Below, one piece after another: positions 1-8,108 of a DNA stretch of 63,559 nt (position 1 is the stretch's first letter; every line of letters begins with the position of its first letter). Location of the stretch: the IMG/VR virus record IMGVR_UViG_3300036979_000143, positions 1 to 63,559 of that record. One strand, given 5' to 3'. The translations under genes were made by a program, and so were the position numbers. Under the pieces are notes generated by a model. That model was not told the origin of the DNA and made no database searches. It saw only the letters and a program-made list of their open reading frames with translations. Source of the stretch: a virus.

Positions 1-127
1 AAAGGTTGACTTATTGGGTCGCCACCAACTGAAAAATATCCTAATCCGCCATCGAGATTCGCTTTACTACTAAAGATCCCAACACTTCCGTATCCAGTAG
101 GTAGTAGTGTTCCTGCTAAATAAACAT
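1..127. repeat. 127-bp direct repeat of the contig end (copy 1)
   Basis: These 127 bases are identical to 63433-63559. An exact repeat of this size at both ends is what an assembler leaves on a circular or circularly permuted genome. The fibre-like gene crossing the joint stays in frame, which supports joining the ends. It is probably not a biological terminal repeat, though a short one cannot be excluded from sequence alone. Confidence 0.95.
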
Positions 128-761
128 TAAGATTTTGTAAAGTTGAAGTATTGGTTTGGCGGAATCCCGAAGCGAACACACCGTTGGAGGCTGTAATCCT
201 CATCATAAATGGTCTTGAGGTGCTAACAGTTCCAAATGGTACATTAAATGTCGTTTGACTTATATAACTATTGTTTTTATATGTATACCCCATTCGGAGT
301 CCACTAAACCACAAATCATCTTGACCAGTTGCTGCATTATTTAATTGATCTACTTGTATGTATTTTGTCGTCCCATCACCAATTAATCCTGTAAATTTAT
401 CATAATCGCCAGAAACATAATTAAAATTAACAGCTTGATTCCACGATATAGGGCCAATAACTGAGTAATTAAATCCATTGCCAACAAAAGGCACAAAGAT
501 TCCGTTTGTAAAATTCTCTTGACCCATTAGGAAGTATCCGACTCCAATGTGATCCCATAGTGAAGCCCCATTTCCTATTACTGAAGTAGATTTTAGAGAT
601 AAAAACGCTGTGTTAAAAGCGGTTTTGTTTGCTAGAGTGATTGTTCCACCTGTCGCCTCAACTCTTGCGAACCAATCGGAAGCATCAGGATCATACGAAG
701 GGCCACTTGGCCCACCGATAAACGGATAATTTACACTAGCCTTCAGAGAGAGGCTTGGCAT
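1..761 (-). CDS. Tail fibre-like / LamG-like structural protein (N-terminal part; continues at 63249-63559)
   Basis: The frame starts at ATG 759-761 and runs off the left edge. Joined to 63249-63559 (less the repeated 127 bp) it gives one 314-residue protein ending in TGA. The N-terminus contains a DPDASDWFARVE segment, a stretch I associate with phage structural proteins. The rest is Gly/Asn/Thr-rich predicted beta strand with no transmembrane segment, suggesting a LamG-like or fibre-tip domain. It begins 4 nt after the stop of the 766-1125 gene, with no clear SD, and lies between the head genes and the lysis cassette. The structural role is inferred from composition and position; the exact virion location is unknown. 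Confidence 0.75.
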   Translation of the reverse strand, partial: MPSLSLKASVNYPFIGGPSGPSYDPDASDWFARVEATGGTITLANKTAFNTAFLSLKSTSVIGNGASLWDHIGVGYFLMGQENFTNGIFVPFVGNGFNYSVIGPISWNQAVNFNYVSGDYDKFTGLIGDGTTKYIQVDQLNNAATGQDDLWFSGLRMGYTYKNNSYISQTTFNVPFGTVSTSRPFMMRITASNGVFASGFRQTNTSTLQNLNVYLAGTLLPTGYGSVGIFSSKANLDGGLGYFSVGGDPISQP

Positions 762-765
762 GGTG

Positions 766-1125
766 CTAGAAAGTGTAAGCAACCACGGAAGTTCCACTTC
801 CTGTAGTGAAGCTAGTAGTGTTGCCGTACAGCACAAACCCGGCAGGGAAAGTAACGCCTGTGACTGTTCCAGTAAGGTTCCCGGCATAAGCTGTGAGCGT
901 TCCGCTAGTTACAAACTGAAGCGCATACCAAGTGCCAGAGCCAGATGCGGTAGAAGCAGGGACAATTTTACCTCCGTTAGTTCCAGAGTTGTGGTCAATT
1001 ACAGAAATAGATGTAGGTGAATCTCCACCGCCACTTCCAGAACCAACAATGCTATAAAGTGCTTGAAGTGCTAGTTGGTAAAAACTGGACGTTGGGATTG
1101 TGGATGGGATTGGGGTAAGAGACAT
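766..1125 (-). CDS. Small Gly/Ser/Thr-rich structural protein
   Basis: This 119-residue protein is rich in Gly, Ser and Thr, including a GSGSGGG linker near residues 28-34. It is followed by a predicted beta-rich domain that ends on an aromatic residue, with no Cys and no membrane segment. It lies directly downstream of the major capsid gene, separated by a strong hairpin, and just upstream of the fibre-like gene. That position suggests a head-decoration or small virion protein, but no family is recognised and the role is inferred from context. Confidence 0.65.
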   Translation of the reverse strand: MSLTPIPSTIPTSSFYQLALQALYSIVGSGSGGGDSPTSISVIDHNSGTNGGKIVPASTASGSGTWYALQFVTSGTLTAYAGNLTGTVTGVTFPAGFVLYGNTTSFTTGSGTSVVAYTF

Positions 1126-1163
1126 AATATTATAAACTGGTTGTGTAATTTTTAAGCAGTTGA

Positions 1164-1199
1164 GGTAGCTGAAGCAAGTATTACCTCACTTCAGCTACC
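1164..1199 (-). terminator. Perfect 11-bp inverted repeat after the capsid gene
   Basis: Arms 1164-1174 and 1189-1199 are exact reverse complements (GGTAGCTGAAG), separated by a 14-base loop. The hairpin starts 16 nt after the stop codon of the major capsid gene in the direction of transcription. No U-tract follows, so it may be an attenuator, an mRNA-stabilising 3' structure or a Rho-assisted stop rather than a classic intrinsic terminator. It would let capsid mRNA outnumber the downstream message. Confidence 0.6.
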
Positions 1200-1215
1200 G
1201 ATAACTACTTACCTA

Positions 1216-2424
1216 TTACAGACCAGTCGAGCTAGTCGAGCAAGGAAGCGGATTGCCGCTGAAGGGGCAACGGCGGAACAGAACAGGAACCACGTTCTGC
1301 GGACGAATCGGCTGAATCGCGCGCTGAATCTGGTAGATGTGCTGACCGTAATCTCCGTAGAGGTTGCAGTCGTTGTCGCGGAAATAAGTCCACTCCAGTT
1401 CGCCCATAGCAAGCTGCGGTGCGAAGCGGAAAGTTCCCTCTCCAACGTAGTTTTCGGGGACGAGACGCTTGAACGAATCGCCAGCGATGACAAAGCCCAC
1501 CTCGTAAGGAGCGGAGACCCAAGCCGGGTTGCGGCGTTGAGCAAATCCGTTCGTCACGGCAGAGCTAACGATTGGGTTGACAAGGATCAGATTGCCGTTG
1601 ACATCGAACCCAGTAGCGCGAAGGGGCTGCTGGTCGATGCCAAATGCGAAACCACGATAACCTTGGAACTGATACCCGGCGATGCTGTCCTCACCGAGCT
1701 TGAAGCTACCAGCGGTCAGATAGAGGAGGTCTTCCTTAACGTCTGCATCGTTGCGGATGTTTTCGATGGCATCTGCACCAAGCATGACTTGGAAGAACTC
1801 GCCATCCTTGCTGGCGAAAGGCTCTGCAAGCATCTCCTCGCGAAGGAAGGTTCCAATGCGATAGAGAGTCTTGAAGTTGAGCGGGGCATCAGGAAGAACC
1901 TGTGCGAACTTCGTGTTGATCTGCTGCATGTCCCCGGTCAGGTTCTGCGTGAAGGAACGGGTCGAATTGACCACATACTTCACGCCGGACTGAATGAGGA
2001 ACTGGTAGCGGATGTCGGCGTTGATGATCTGGAGGATCGTCTTCTCAAGGCTGACTTGAGCCTGAAGATAGCTGCCCTTGAAGGCTGTACGAGCCTGCTT
2101 GACGCAGACGCGAGGGCCAGCACCACGGAGGGTCTGAAGGCTGAACTGATACTCCGTCGAGCCGACCTGATCGGGGGTGGCGCCAACTCCGCAAAGGGAG
2201 AGGTCATCCACGAACGTGGGAGCGGAGAGCGAAGCGGCAGGAACAGCCATTTCCTCAACGACCGAACGTACAACGTCCGAAACGCTAGGGAGGGTTCCGC
2301 CATCAATGGCATTAATATAGGGAGACTTACGGGCCAGCACTTTCGCGATCTGACCAACGATGCGATTAACATCCTTGGAGGCGAAGTTCTGAATCGTAGC
2401 CAATGGGATACAGGATTGAGACAT
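1216..2424 (-). CDS. Major capsid protein
   Basis: This is a 402-residue protein without signal peptide or membrane segments. Length and position (after portal and scaffold, before small structural genes) match a podovirus-type HK97-fold capsid protein. The N-terminus looks helical, and the C-terminal third carries many aromatic and Cys residues (e.g. RRCPFSGNPLPCST near the end), perhaps for inter-subunit contacts. An isolated 220-bp leader with several hairpins precedes it and a strong hairpin follows, as expected for a highly expressed gene. There is an AAGGA about 19 nt upstream of the ATG, too far for a normal SD. The call rests on synteny and general character. Confidence 0.85.
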   Translation of the reverse strand: MSQSCIPLATIQNFASKDVNRIVGQIAKVLARKSPYINAIDGGTLPSVSDVVRSVVEEMAVPAASLSAPTFVDDLSLCGVGATPDQVGSTEYQFSLQTLRGAGPRVCVKQARTAFKGSYLQAQVSLEKTILQIINADIRYQFLIQSGVKYVVNSTRSFTQNLTGDMQQINTKFAQVLPDAPLNFKTLYRIGTFLREEMLAEPFASKDGEFFQVMLGADAIENIRNDADVKEDLLYLTAGSFKLGEDSIAGYQFQGYRGFAFGIDQQPLRATGFDVNGNLILVNPIVSSAVTNGFAQRRNPAWVSAPYEVGFVIAGDSFKRLVPENYVGEGTFRFAPQLAMGELEWTYFRDNDCNLYGDYGQHIYQIQRAIQPIRPQNVVPVLFRRCPFSGNPLPCSTSSTGL

Positions 2425-2644
2425 AGTGTTTGTTTTGGTTGGTTCCTTGCAGCCATCTCAACCAATTTTGGGAGTGACAACCACAAGGCTGAACGGCAGT
2501 CGCGTGCGACTACGATTCGTAATTTGGTTTTGTGTCACTTCCCGGCACGCTGGAAGTTTTTGTTTGCGGCCTGATTTGATAGGTCTTGCGGTTCCTATCA
2601 GAACCACCGTCATACGGAGACGGCACACCGAGTTGCGTGAACTA
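2425..2644 (-). promoter_or_regulatory. Structured leader before the major capsid gene
   Basis: This 220-bp gap is the largest in the head module. It contains several inverted repeats: GCCGTC/GACGGC-like arms around 2606-2622, TGATAGG/CCTATCA around 2577-2600, and AGTCGC/GCGACT around 2497-2512. Such a leader could carry the late promoter, RNase processing sites or a translation control structure for capsid. A 51-codon frame (2458-2613) is also open on the minus strand, without an SD; a short 39-codon frame overlaps it. Neither is convincing as a gene. No clear -35/-10 pair was found. Confidence 0.45.
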
Positions 2645-3247
2645 TTAAGGATTATTTACACGTTCGTCAATAGTTTTTTTCAAAACAAATTCAATAAATG
2701 CTTCAACGGCATTTGCCCGGTCAAAAGTCTGATCCATTTGCGTTCCGATAGAATAGTTGTAGTTCGTGTCCACAAGCCTGCAAATCTCTGTCTTGTGTTC
2801 GCTAAAGTTGTTCAACAGCCAATCAGGGAAAAGCACATGATTAGGAGCAGGAGACCCTTTTTGCCACATAGAGAAAGTGCTTTTGTGATCTGGGTTATAC
2901 CGGGAAGGCCAAATCATTCCCTCATAAAGTTCCCAAGAGGGGATAGTCACGACTGCGTATCCTCCGGGCTTTAGGATCTTCATCCAAGATTTTAGAGCCT
3001 CCACTGGGTTGTGCATATGCTCTAGGCATTGCGAAGCATGGACATAATCGAAAGAGTTTGCTGGGAAATACTCATGAATCTTGTTGGCATCTCCATCCTG
3101 AACGTCGAACCCAACGACATCAGGAATCTTAATGAGGTCATCCCCGGCTCCAATATCAATGCCCTTCCCGACGAATACTTTTTCCCAAAAAGATTTCTCC
3201 TTCCCGGAAAGCCTGCGCTCCATTGCTTTTGATGATTCTTGGCACAT
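2645..3247 (-). CDS. Class I SAM-dependent methyltransferase
   Basis: This 200-residue protein has a Rossmann-type methyltransferase pattern: motif I IDIGAGDD (about residues 31-38), an acidic beta-2 end in GFDVQDGDAN, FDYVHASQCLEHMHNP (motif IV region, about 69-84) and KPGGYAVVTIP (motif VI, about 95-105). This is the Methyltransf_11 type that acts on small molecules, sugars or lipids rather than a DNA cytosine-5 enzyme, since it lacks the PC and ENV motifs. It is the last gene of a run with four glycosyltransferase-like genes, spaced 1 nt from its neighbour. It may O-methylate a sugar that those enzymes attach; the substrate is unknown. Confidence 0.85.
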   Translation of the reverse strand: MCQESSKAMERRLSGKEKSFWEKVFVGKGIDIGAGDDLIKIPDVVGFDVQDGDANKIHEYFPANSFDYVHASQCLEHMHNPVEALKSWMKILKPGGYAVVTIPSWELYEGMIWPSRYNPDHKSTFSMWQKGSPAPNHVLFPDWLLNNFSEHKTEICRLVDTNYNYSIGTQMDQTFDRANAVEAFIEFVLKKTIDERVNNP

Positions 3248-3248
3248 A

Positions 3249-3833
3249 TTATGGTTTGTTGGTGATTAGGTCTTGGTATTTGTCGCGGTGAAAAATAACA
3301 GCTTCAGAACACAGCATGTCGTTGTCGCGTGGGAATTGATGCGGTTCTGCCCTGCCCCATTTGTCGTAGATTCCATAGCTATGCTGGATCAGATTTGTGA
3401 AATGGATTCGGTGTGGTATTTTCAAAAGCATCCACATATCCCATCCTTTGCCATGAAAGTCTCCGTCTATGTCTTTGGGTATGATCTCATTGGTTTTTGG
3501 CCCATAAACACCGATTCCGCCAATCAAATCGTGTGGAGGGGTTGCGTTATGCGATAGCATAAACTCCTTTCCTGAAGCTACATACGCAGATTCAATAGTT
3601 TTTAGCCATCCAGATTTAATAGGAATTGCGTCTGGCTCTAGCCAAAAGAAAGCCTCGTCAGGAAACATATCAGCGGCCTGCCGCAGAGCGTAATTGTTGC
3701 GCTTTGGGTACTCTTTTACAGTTTCATCAGCCGGGATGATTACTACCTCTGTTCCGTCCAGTTGGTTGATATAATCCACAAGGATAGAAACCTCATCCTT
3801 TTGACGTTTTGCTGCGACGATTACAGATTTCAT
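3249..3833 (-). CDS. GT-A-like glycosyltransferase (small)
   Basis: This 194-residue protein starts with a short Rossmann-like strand (MKSVIVAAKRQKDE). It contains FFWLEPDAIPIKSGWL around residues 62-77, resembling the acidic metal/nucleotide-sugar site and following segment of GT-A enzymes, and a C-terminal region rich in His, Trp and Asp. It overlaps the upstream gene by 4 nt (ATGA) and is 1 nt from the methyltransferase, so it is part of the same translationally coupled sugar operon. The family is not certain; the context is the main support for a role in glycan transfer. Confidence 0.6.
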   Translation of the reverse strand: MKSVIVAAKRQKDEVSILVDYINQLDGTEVVIIPADETVKEYPKRNNYALRQAADMFPDEAFFWLEPDAIPIKSGWLKTIESAYVASGKEFMLSHNATPPHDLIGGIGVYGPKTNEIIPKDIDGDFHGKGWDMWMLLKIPHRIHFTNLIQHSYGIYDKWGRAEPHQFPRDNDMLCSEAVIFHRDKYQDLITNKP

Positions 3834-4567
3834 TTTGGCAGAGATGCAAAGTCTATGTTTCCGTCCATGCAGTATACTGCTCCGGGATATGGAATAATAC
3901 TATTGGGGGCAATCTCATAAACCTCCTGAATCAAAGGAACTCGCAGTCCTGCGGCGATCCAGTAGGCACTTGATTGATTTCCAATATACAGCTTGCACCC
4001 TGCTATTGCTCTAGCAACTTCTAGGCAATCCTTGGTCGGATAACGGGTGATTTTGCCGAATGATTGAACAAAATCATCATGCTCCTCGTCTGTTCCGATA
4101 AATACAGCATCTTTTCCATATTTATCCATGATTTTCTCCCAAGGAAATTTTTCGTTCCTGTACCTGTGCGACCGATTGATAATCACCAATCCCTTTAGGT
4201 TGTCGTTAGGTTCTACGCTCAACCAAGGCCCATTTATTTCCATGTGCCCGGTGTTCCTATCCACAACGTGAAGGTATCGTGCCATCGAATCCATGAGAGT
4301 TATGTGATCTTGATAGCACTCGCGCCAGTTTGTCGTGTCGTAATCGACGCTGGGGTTTTCAGGGTTCATGGTAGAAGGAATCCCTTGACTATCCAGCAAT
4401 GGTTTTAATGAATCGTATTTATACCCTGACATTGGCACGCCCCATGAGGCATCTGAAACAATAAGCCGTGTTGCGCCTAGCTTCCGATAGATAGGAATAA
4501 ATGCTATAATGTCACCAATATGTCCTTGGTGAAGAACAGTTATCTCTCTTGTGAAGGGAGACTTCAT
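3830..4567 (-). CDS. GT-B / GT9-like glycosyltransferase
   Basis: This 245-residue protein has the layout of a heptosyltransferase-like (GT9) GT-B fold. HQGHIGDIIAFIPIYRKL near the N-terminus resembles the GxGDxxxxxP motif of that family, and a second Rossmann-like half contains VFIGTDEEHDDF, CLEVARAIAGCKLYIGNQSS and AAGLRVP. It would transfer a nucleotide-activated sugar; acceptor unknown. It overlaps both neighbours by 4 nt, embedding it in the five-gene sugar cluster between scaffold and capsid. It is shorter than cellular GT9 enzymes (usually 320-350 residues), so it may be a reduced version. Confidence 0.7.
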   Translation of the reverse strand: MKSPFTREITVLHQGHIGDIIAFIPIYRKLGATRLIVSDASWGVPMSGYKYDSLKPLLDSQGIPSTMNPENPSVDYDTTNWRECYQDHITLMDSMARYLHVVDRNTGHMEINGPWLSVEPNDNLKGLVIINRSHRYRNEKFPWEKIMDKYGKDAVFIGTDEEHDDFVQSFGKITRYPTKDCLEVARAIAGCKLYIGNQSSAYWIAAGLRVPLIQEVYEIAPNSIIPYPGAVYCMDGNIDFASLPK

Positions 4568-5148
4568 TTTTTCATCAGATTCGCCATGATTTCAGACCTA
4601 GACGAATCATTTTGCGTCTTCGCGTGAATTACTTGTTTAGCAAATCCTTTAGTTGCAACTCCTATTCCTAGGAGTTTGTGTTCTGGCGCAACTGCATTGT
4701 CTTGAATGATGTCTGATCGCGATAGTTTCGTGATGGCTGCTGCGGCGTGTTCCTTTGTCGCGTAAAACAGGAATGCCGGGTCTCCGACAATCAACAGCGT
4801 ATCCTTTCCTTCTGATTTATCTGCTGTTTCTGGTTTGAATGACTTATTGAACACATCATAGTCACACATCCAGCCACCACCAGCGGCGTGCAAGGCGCAC
4901 CAACGAGCGAACCTAGCAGTAATCCAATGGAATCTTGTAGTTAGTTCTGGCGGCAGTCCCATAGCACAATTCATCATCCTTTGCTGTAGTTTGTTATAGA
5001 GATGACTTCCTTGGGCGTGACTCCTATTCAGCATCACGGGTTCCCATCCATTTTGCTCCCAGCTTGCTTTCCAATGGTTAGCGCAGGCAAATTCCTCTGG
5101 TTGGTTGGAAAGAGCAATAGACTCGTAATATGCGTATATTTTCTTCAT
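4564..5148 (-). CDS. GT32-type (DXD) glycosyltransferase
   Basis: I chose the ATG at 5146-5148 (MKKIYAYYES) because it follows the stop of the upstream gene by one base; a longer frame would overlap it. The 194-residue product carries ARFARWCALHAAGGGWMCDY followed by DVF around residues 83-105. This matches the R-x(2)-AL-x(4)-GG-x(3)-DxD signature of Gly_transf_sug (GT32) enzymes, with the DxD binding metal and nucleotide sugar. The acceptor is unknown. It overlaps the next gene by 4 nt. This is the clearest glycosyltransferase of the head-module cluster. Confidence 0.82.
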   Translation of the reverse strand: MKKIYAYYESIALSNQPEEFACANHWKASWEQNGWEPVMLNRSHAQGSHLYNKLQQRMMNCAMGLPPELTTRFHWITARFARWCALHAAGGGWMCDYDVFNKSFKPETADKSEGKDTLLIVGDPAFLFYATKEHAAAAITKLSRSDIIQDNAVAPEHKLLGIGVATKGFAKQVIHAKTQNDSSRSEIMANLMKK

Positions 5149-5149
5149 T

Positions 5150-6256
5150 CTAGTATGTTTTAGCTCCAACGTGGAAAATAGGGATTCCGAGGTCAATATG
5201 AGGTTGATGCCCGGCTTGTTTTGCCCTGATGCAGAACGATACATCTTCCCCTCTTGCGCTATCGAATGGTCGGAAGTAGTCGTACTCGTAATCAGGAACG
5301 TCGATTTTTAGGCTATCGCCAAACTTTTCGCGAATGCTTTGGAAAACCTTCCTGTGGATAAGGATAAACCCTGTTCCAATCCAATCCACCGGGACTACAG
5401 CATCTTCGTACTGCTTTGCCCGGTTGTATAGAGATGGGTCGCTGCACATCAGCGCACCATCCTCCTGCCTTCCGAAGTAGGCACCGCCAACCAATGTTTT
5501 GTTGGCACCAATCAGCCTGTGAATTCCATGCCTTTGCAACTGGTTATCTTGAAGATTCCTAGCTGCCTGCACCCAATACCTCATCCATGCAGGACGACCG
5601 ATGGACGGGATGATGTCGTCATCAATCATTAGCATCCATTTTGCGTCAGTTTCTAGGAACTTATGGGCGAGCCTGTTCCGAGAATGCTCAATCTTTGCGT
5701 CACCAATTGACATATCGAAACGGATCTTGTCCCTGCCAAAATCAAAAGCAAAAGCTACTTGTGTAGCGGCAGTTACAGGATTAGTTGCCTTGTACCAAGG
5801 CCAAGCAACAAAAATATCCCTGCCGCCGAACTCGCAACGATAGCTTGGCATCCCATCGCTGTTCCTGCTTTCGGTAATCGGATTATAAAAGCTCTCTTCC
5901 GCTTCAGGCAGAGAAATTGATCCTAGGATTTGCGGGTTTGCCTCTTCGCGAAGCAGTTCTGCAACGTCTTCAGGCATTGCTTCTGGTTCTTTTTCGGTTT
6001 TGTCTCGCGTGTCCTTAATTGGTTCTAAATCGCGTGTGGAACGCTGTGGAACATCACTTTTTGCTTCATATGAAGCATTTTCTGGATTTAACAGGGGTTC
6101 CGGGGTCGATTCTGCGACTGGTTCGCGTTCCTTGACGATTGGATTGCCATCCATTCGTTTCGGTTCTGGAATCGGAGTTGCGAAAGGATTTGCCGACTCA
6201 AGGGCACGAGCCGTTCGGTCGGTCATCGGTGTTCTGACCGGGTCTCTTGGTGCCAT
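5150..6256 (-). CDS. GT2-like glycosyltransferase with long disordered N-terminus
   Basis: In this 368-residue protein, residues 1 to about 130 are Pro/Glu/Arg-rich and look disordered. The rest resembles a GT-A enzyme: WMLMIDDDIIPSIG around residue 215 is the metal-binding acidic motif, GTGFILIHRKVF is a typical acceptor-side strand, and RGEDVSFCIRAKQAG and LGIPIFHVG supply the late ED and HxG motifs. A GGAG lies about 9 nt upstream of the ATG. It starts 2 nt after the scaffold gene. The disordered tail could tether the enzyme to a virion or DNA partner; that is inference. Confidence 0.78.
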   Translation of the reverse strand: MAPRDPVRTPMTDRTARALESANPFATPIPEPKRMDGNPIVKEREPVAESTPEPLLNPENASYEAKSDVPQRSTRDLEPIKDTRDKTEKEPEAMPEDVAELLREEANPQILGSISLPEAEESFYNPITESRNSDGMPSYRCEFGGRDIFVAWPWYKATNPVTAATQVAFAFDFGRDKIRFDMSIGDAKIEHSRNRLAHKFLETDAKWMLMIDDDIIPSIGRPAWMRYWVQAARNLQDNQLQRHGIHRLIGANKTLVGGAYFGRQEDGALMCSDPSLYNRAKQYEDAVVPVDWIGTGFILIHRKVFQSIREKFGDSLKIDVPDYEYDYFRPFDSARGEDVSFCIRAKQAGHQPHIDLGIPIFHVGAKTY

Positions 6257-6258
6257 AA

Positions 6259-7566
6259 TTATGCTCCAGCTTCGTCAAGCCCTAGGTCAATAGCATCAGA
6301 GGCATTCATCTTGATCCTACTATTTACATCTGACTTGGCTGGCGAGGGGGATGTTACGTTGGTTTTTGGAATCTTCCCGGCTCCCTTTAGGCGATTATTT
6401 TCGTCTGTTAGCCGTTTGATTTGTTCCATGACGCTTGTTCGGTGTGTTTGCTCAAGTCGCAGTTGGTCAGCAAGTTTGTGGCTCAATACTGCGGCGGCAG
6501 CTACAGAAGCACGCTCCTGCGCGTTTTGAGGCCACAAGGCAGTGTTGAACTTGTTGTGCAGATCAGAAACCATAGCATTGTGCTGTTGGATCTTTTCGAC
6601 CTGATCTTGCGTAGCGTTTTGAGGTGCTTGCTGATACCTAGCCCAAGGAATCTCTTTTGTGATATCGTCGATATGCTTTTGAATTCCTTCGCTTTCCTGT
6701 TTGTACCAGTTGATGCTTTTATTTTTCCTCTCCTCAAGGATTTGTTCAGCATTTTCAGCAGCGTGAGAAATCTCTTTCTCCTGCTGTTCTTTCAGGTCAG
6801 AAATGTCAAGAAGACCACGCTTTAGCTTTTCAGCATCAGTAAGCTGTAGCTTGTCGATTGCGTTGGTCTTCCACCAATTTTGATCTATCTTTTCCGGGCC
6901 TCCAGCCTTTTCGATGCTTTCAATCAGTTCATCGCTTGCCCCGTTTTTTCGCATAACGGAGTAGATACTCTGCTTTGCGTTTTCAAGCGGTTCCTCGTAC
7001 TTGCTCTTGAAAGACGGGTCATTCTTAATGTCGAAGATTGCCCGGAATTTCTTAAGCTCGTCGTAGTCCTCCGGGGTTGAAGCAGGCTTGGTTTCAGCTT
7101 CGGCTAGTCGTTGGCGGAGGATTTCGGCTTCTTCGGCTTGCTTTTTGTAGTGCGAGGCTGTTTCTTGGAGTTTCCGCCAGTTGTTTTGGTTTTTCTCCGA
7201 GAGGTTCCGGGGTTGCTCAATTTGTGCGATTTCGGGGTCGATTTCTGGTCGCTGGTCGGCAGTTCCCTGACCGTAATTTTGGCCGGGTAGAACCTGATTT
7301 TGAGGATCAGGCTCACCATAGGAATTGCCAGTTTGTCCTGCCACTTCATCGGCAGGAGGTGATACAGGTTCAGCAGAATGTTGGTTATCAGTGTCTTCAT
7401 TGTTTGTTATGGGTTCGGGTTGTGTTTGTTGCTCTGCTTCATCTAGCAGGGAATCTAAATGAGAGTGCAGATCCGAGGTAACAGGATCTGCGTCTAGTCG
7501 CTCTGCTCCCCCATCGGGGTTAGCGGCTGTGATTTCAGGCACTTCGTTGTCGATGTCGTTTTCCAT
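6259..7566 (-). CDS. Capsid assembly scaffolding protein
   Basis: This 435-residue protein has no Cys and is strongly acidic and Gln/Glu-rich, with a disordered first 130 residues and long helical, coiled-coil segments (about residues 130-190 and 250-400). It ends in a short basic/hydrophobic tail. These features and its place between portal and capsid genes are typical of phage scaffolding proteins, which guide procapsid assembly and then leave. Five sugar-modification genes separate it from the capsid gene, which is unusual. There is no sequence motif that proves the role. Confidence 0.8.
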   Translation of the reverse strand: MENDIDNEVPEITAANPDGGAERLDADPVTSDLHSHLDSLLDEAEQQTQPEPITNNEDTDNQHSAEPVSPPADEVAGQTGNSYGEPDPQNQVLPGQNYGQGTADQRPEIDPEIAQIEQPRNLSEKNQNNWRKLQETASHYKKQAEEAEILRQRLAEAETKPASTPEDYDELKKFRAIFDIKNDPSFKSKYEEPLENAKQSIYSVMRKNGASDELIESIEKAGGPEKIDQNWWKTNAIDKLQLTDAEKLKRGLLDISDLKEQQEKEISHAAENAEQILEERKNKSINWYKQESEGIQKHIDDITKEIPWARYQQAPQNATQDQVEKIQQHNAMVSDLHNKFNTALWPQNAQERASVAAAAVLSHKLADQLRLEQTHRTSVMEQIKRLTDENNRLKGAGKIPKTNVTSPSPAKSDVNSRIKMNASDAIDLGLDEAGA

Positions 7567-7574
7567 AACTCTTA

Positions 7575-7814
7575 TTACATTGATGTGAACGATGCCGACG
7601 AAGCATCATCCTCTTTGTTTACGTCTGTGATTATTTCTTCCAACCTTGAAATTATATCTTCAGCCCCTTGTTTGTATGCGGCTGAAAGGGCATACGCTTC
7701 AATATCGTCGCCTTCTGCCCGGTGAATGCAACTGCGTAGGAAAGAGATTAATTTTCCTCCTGTTTGGGTATTGTATTGGCGGAAACGCGAAGAGTCAGAT
7801 TTTTCCCAATTCAT
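7575..7814 (-). CDS. Hypothetical protein, head module
   Basis: This 79-residue soluble protein has a mostly helical prediction and an acidic, Ser-rich C-terminal tail. The TQTGGKLISFLRSCIHRAE segment and AYALSAAYKQGAEDIISRLE suggest a small helical bundle. It lies 8 nt before the scaffold gene. No family is recognised. A similar small gene often sits between portal and scaffold in short-tailed phages, but its function is not known. Confidence 0.6.
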   Translation of the reverse strand: MNWEKSDSSRFRQYNTQTGGKLISFLRSCIHRAEGDDIEAYALSAAYKQGAEDIISRLEEIITDVNKEDDASSASFTSM

Positions 7815-7841
7815 AATTTATTTTTTATTTGAATTATTTGT

Positions 7842-7866
7842 AAGCGGTCATTTTGCCGCTTTTTTG
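7842..7866 (+). terminator. Intrinsic-terminator-like hairpin reading on the plus strand
   Basis: AAGCGG (7842-7847), an 8-base loop, CCGCTT (7856-7861) and then a T-run make a textbook Rho-independent terminator on the plus strand. On the minus strand, where the genes lie, the hairpin is not followed by Ts. It sits in the 69-bp gap between two head-module genes and may block antisense transcription, or act only as a structured spacer. Confidence 0.5.
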
Positions 7867-7883
7867 TGTTGTGTCAATTAATA

Positions 7884-8108
7884 TTAAAGACCTTCATCAA
7901 TTGCATTCATTGACCTATCGGTTTCGCGAATCTTCTTGCCGAATGCGTTCTTCAGGTCGTTGTATGTACCAACCATTTCTTTCTTCAGTTCTCCCTGTGA
8001 TACTGCGCCCTGATCGGACATCCCTTGATTTTGGATGCGTTGTGCGTTTTGTTCTTCTGTAAGGTTTTGAGGAATTGAAGCCTGTTGAGGTAGGTTTGTG
8101 CCGCCCAT
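7884..8108 (-). CDS. Hypothetical protein, head module
   Basis: This 74-residue hydrophilic protein is Gln/Asn-rich in its first half, with a helical second half (ELKKEMVGTYNDLKNAFGKK). There are no Cys and no membrane segment. It is located between the portal and scaffold genes with an A/C-rich, SD-free leader. It may be a small virion or assembly factor; no family is recognised. Confidence 0.55.
   Translation of the reverse strand: MGGTNLPQQASIPQNLTEEQNAQRIQNQGMSDQGAVSQGELKKEMVGTYNDLKNAFGKKIRETDRSMNAIDEGL

Noticed and set aside
1980-2486. Second minus-strand frame inside the capsid gene
   Set aside because: Ser/Arg-rich out-of-frame shadow; the capsid frame explains the region.
1339-2574. 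Long plus-strand frame (over 400 codons) opposite the capsid gene
   Set aside because: It mirrors the minus-strand capsid gene; the product is Arg/Leu-rich without domain features and there is no SD or neighbour support.
2458-2613. 51-codon frame in the capsid leader
   Set aside because: No SD, and a second frame overlaps it equally well; the strong hairpins better explain the sequence. Mentioned in the leader entry only.
2645-3247. DNA cytosine-5 methyltransferase feeding the TET-like enzyme
   Set aside because: Lacks PCQ and ENV motifs and target-recognition domain; has the small-molecule Methyltransf_11 pattern.
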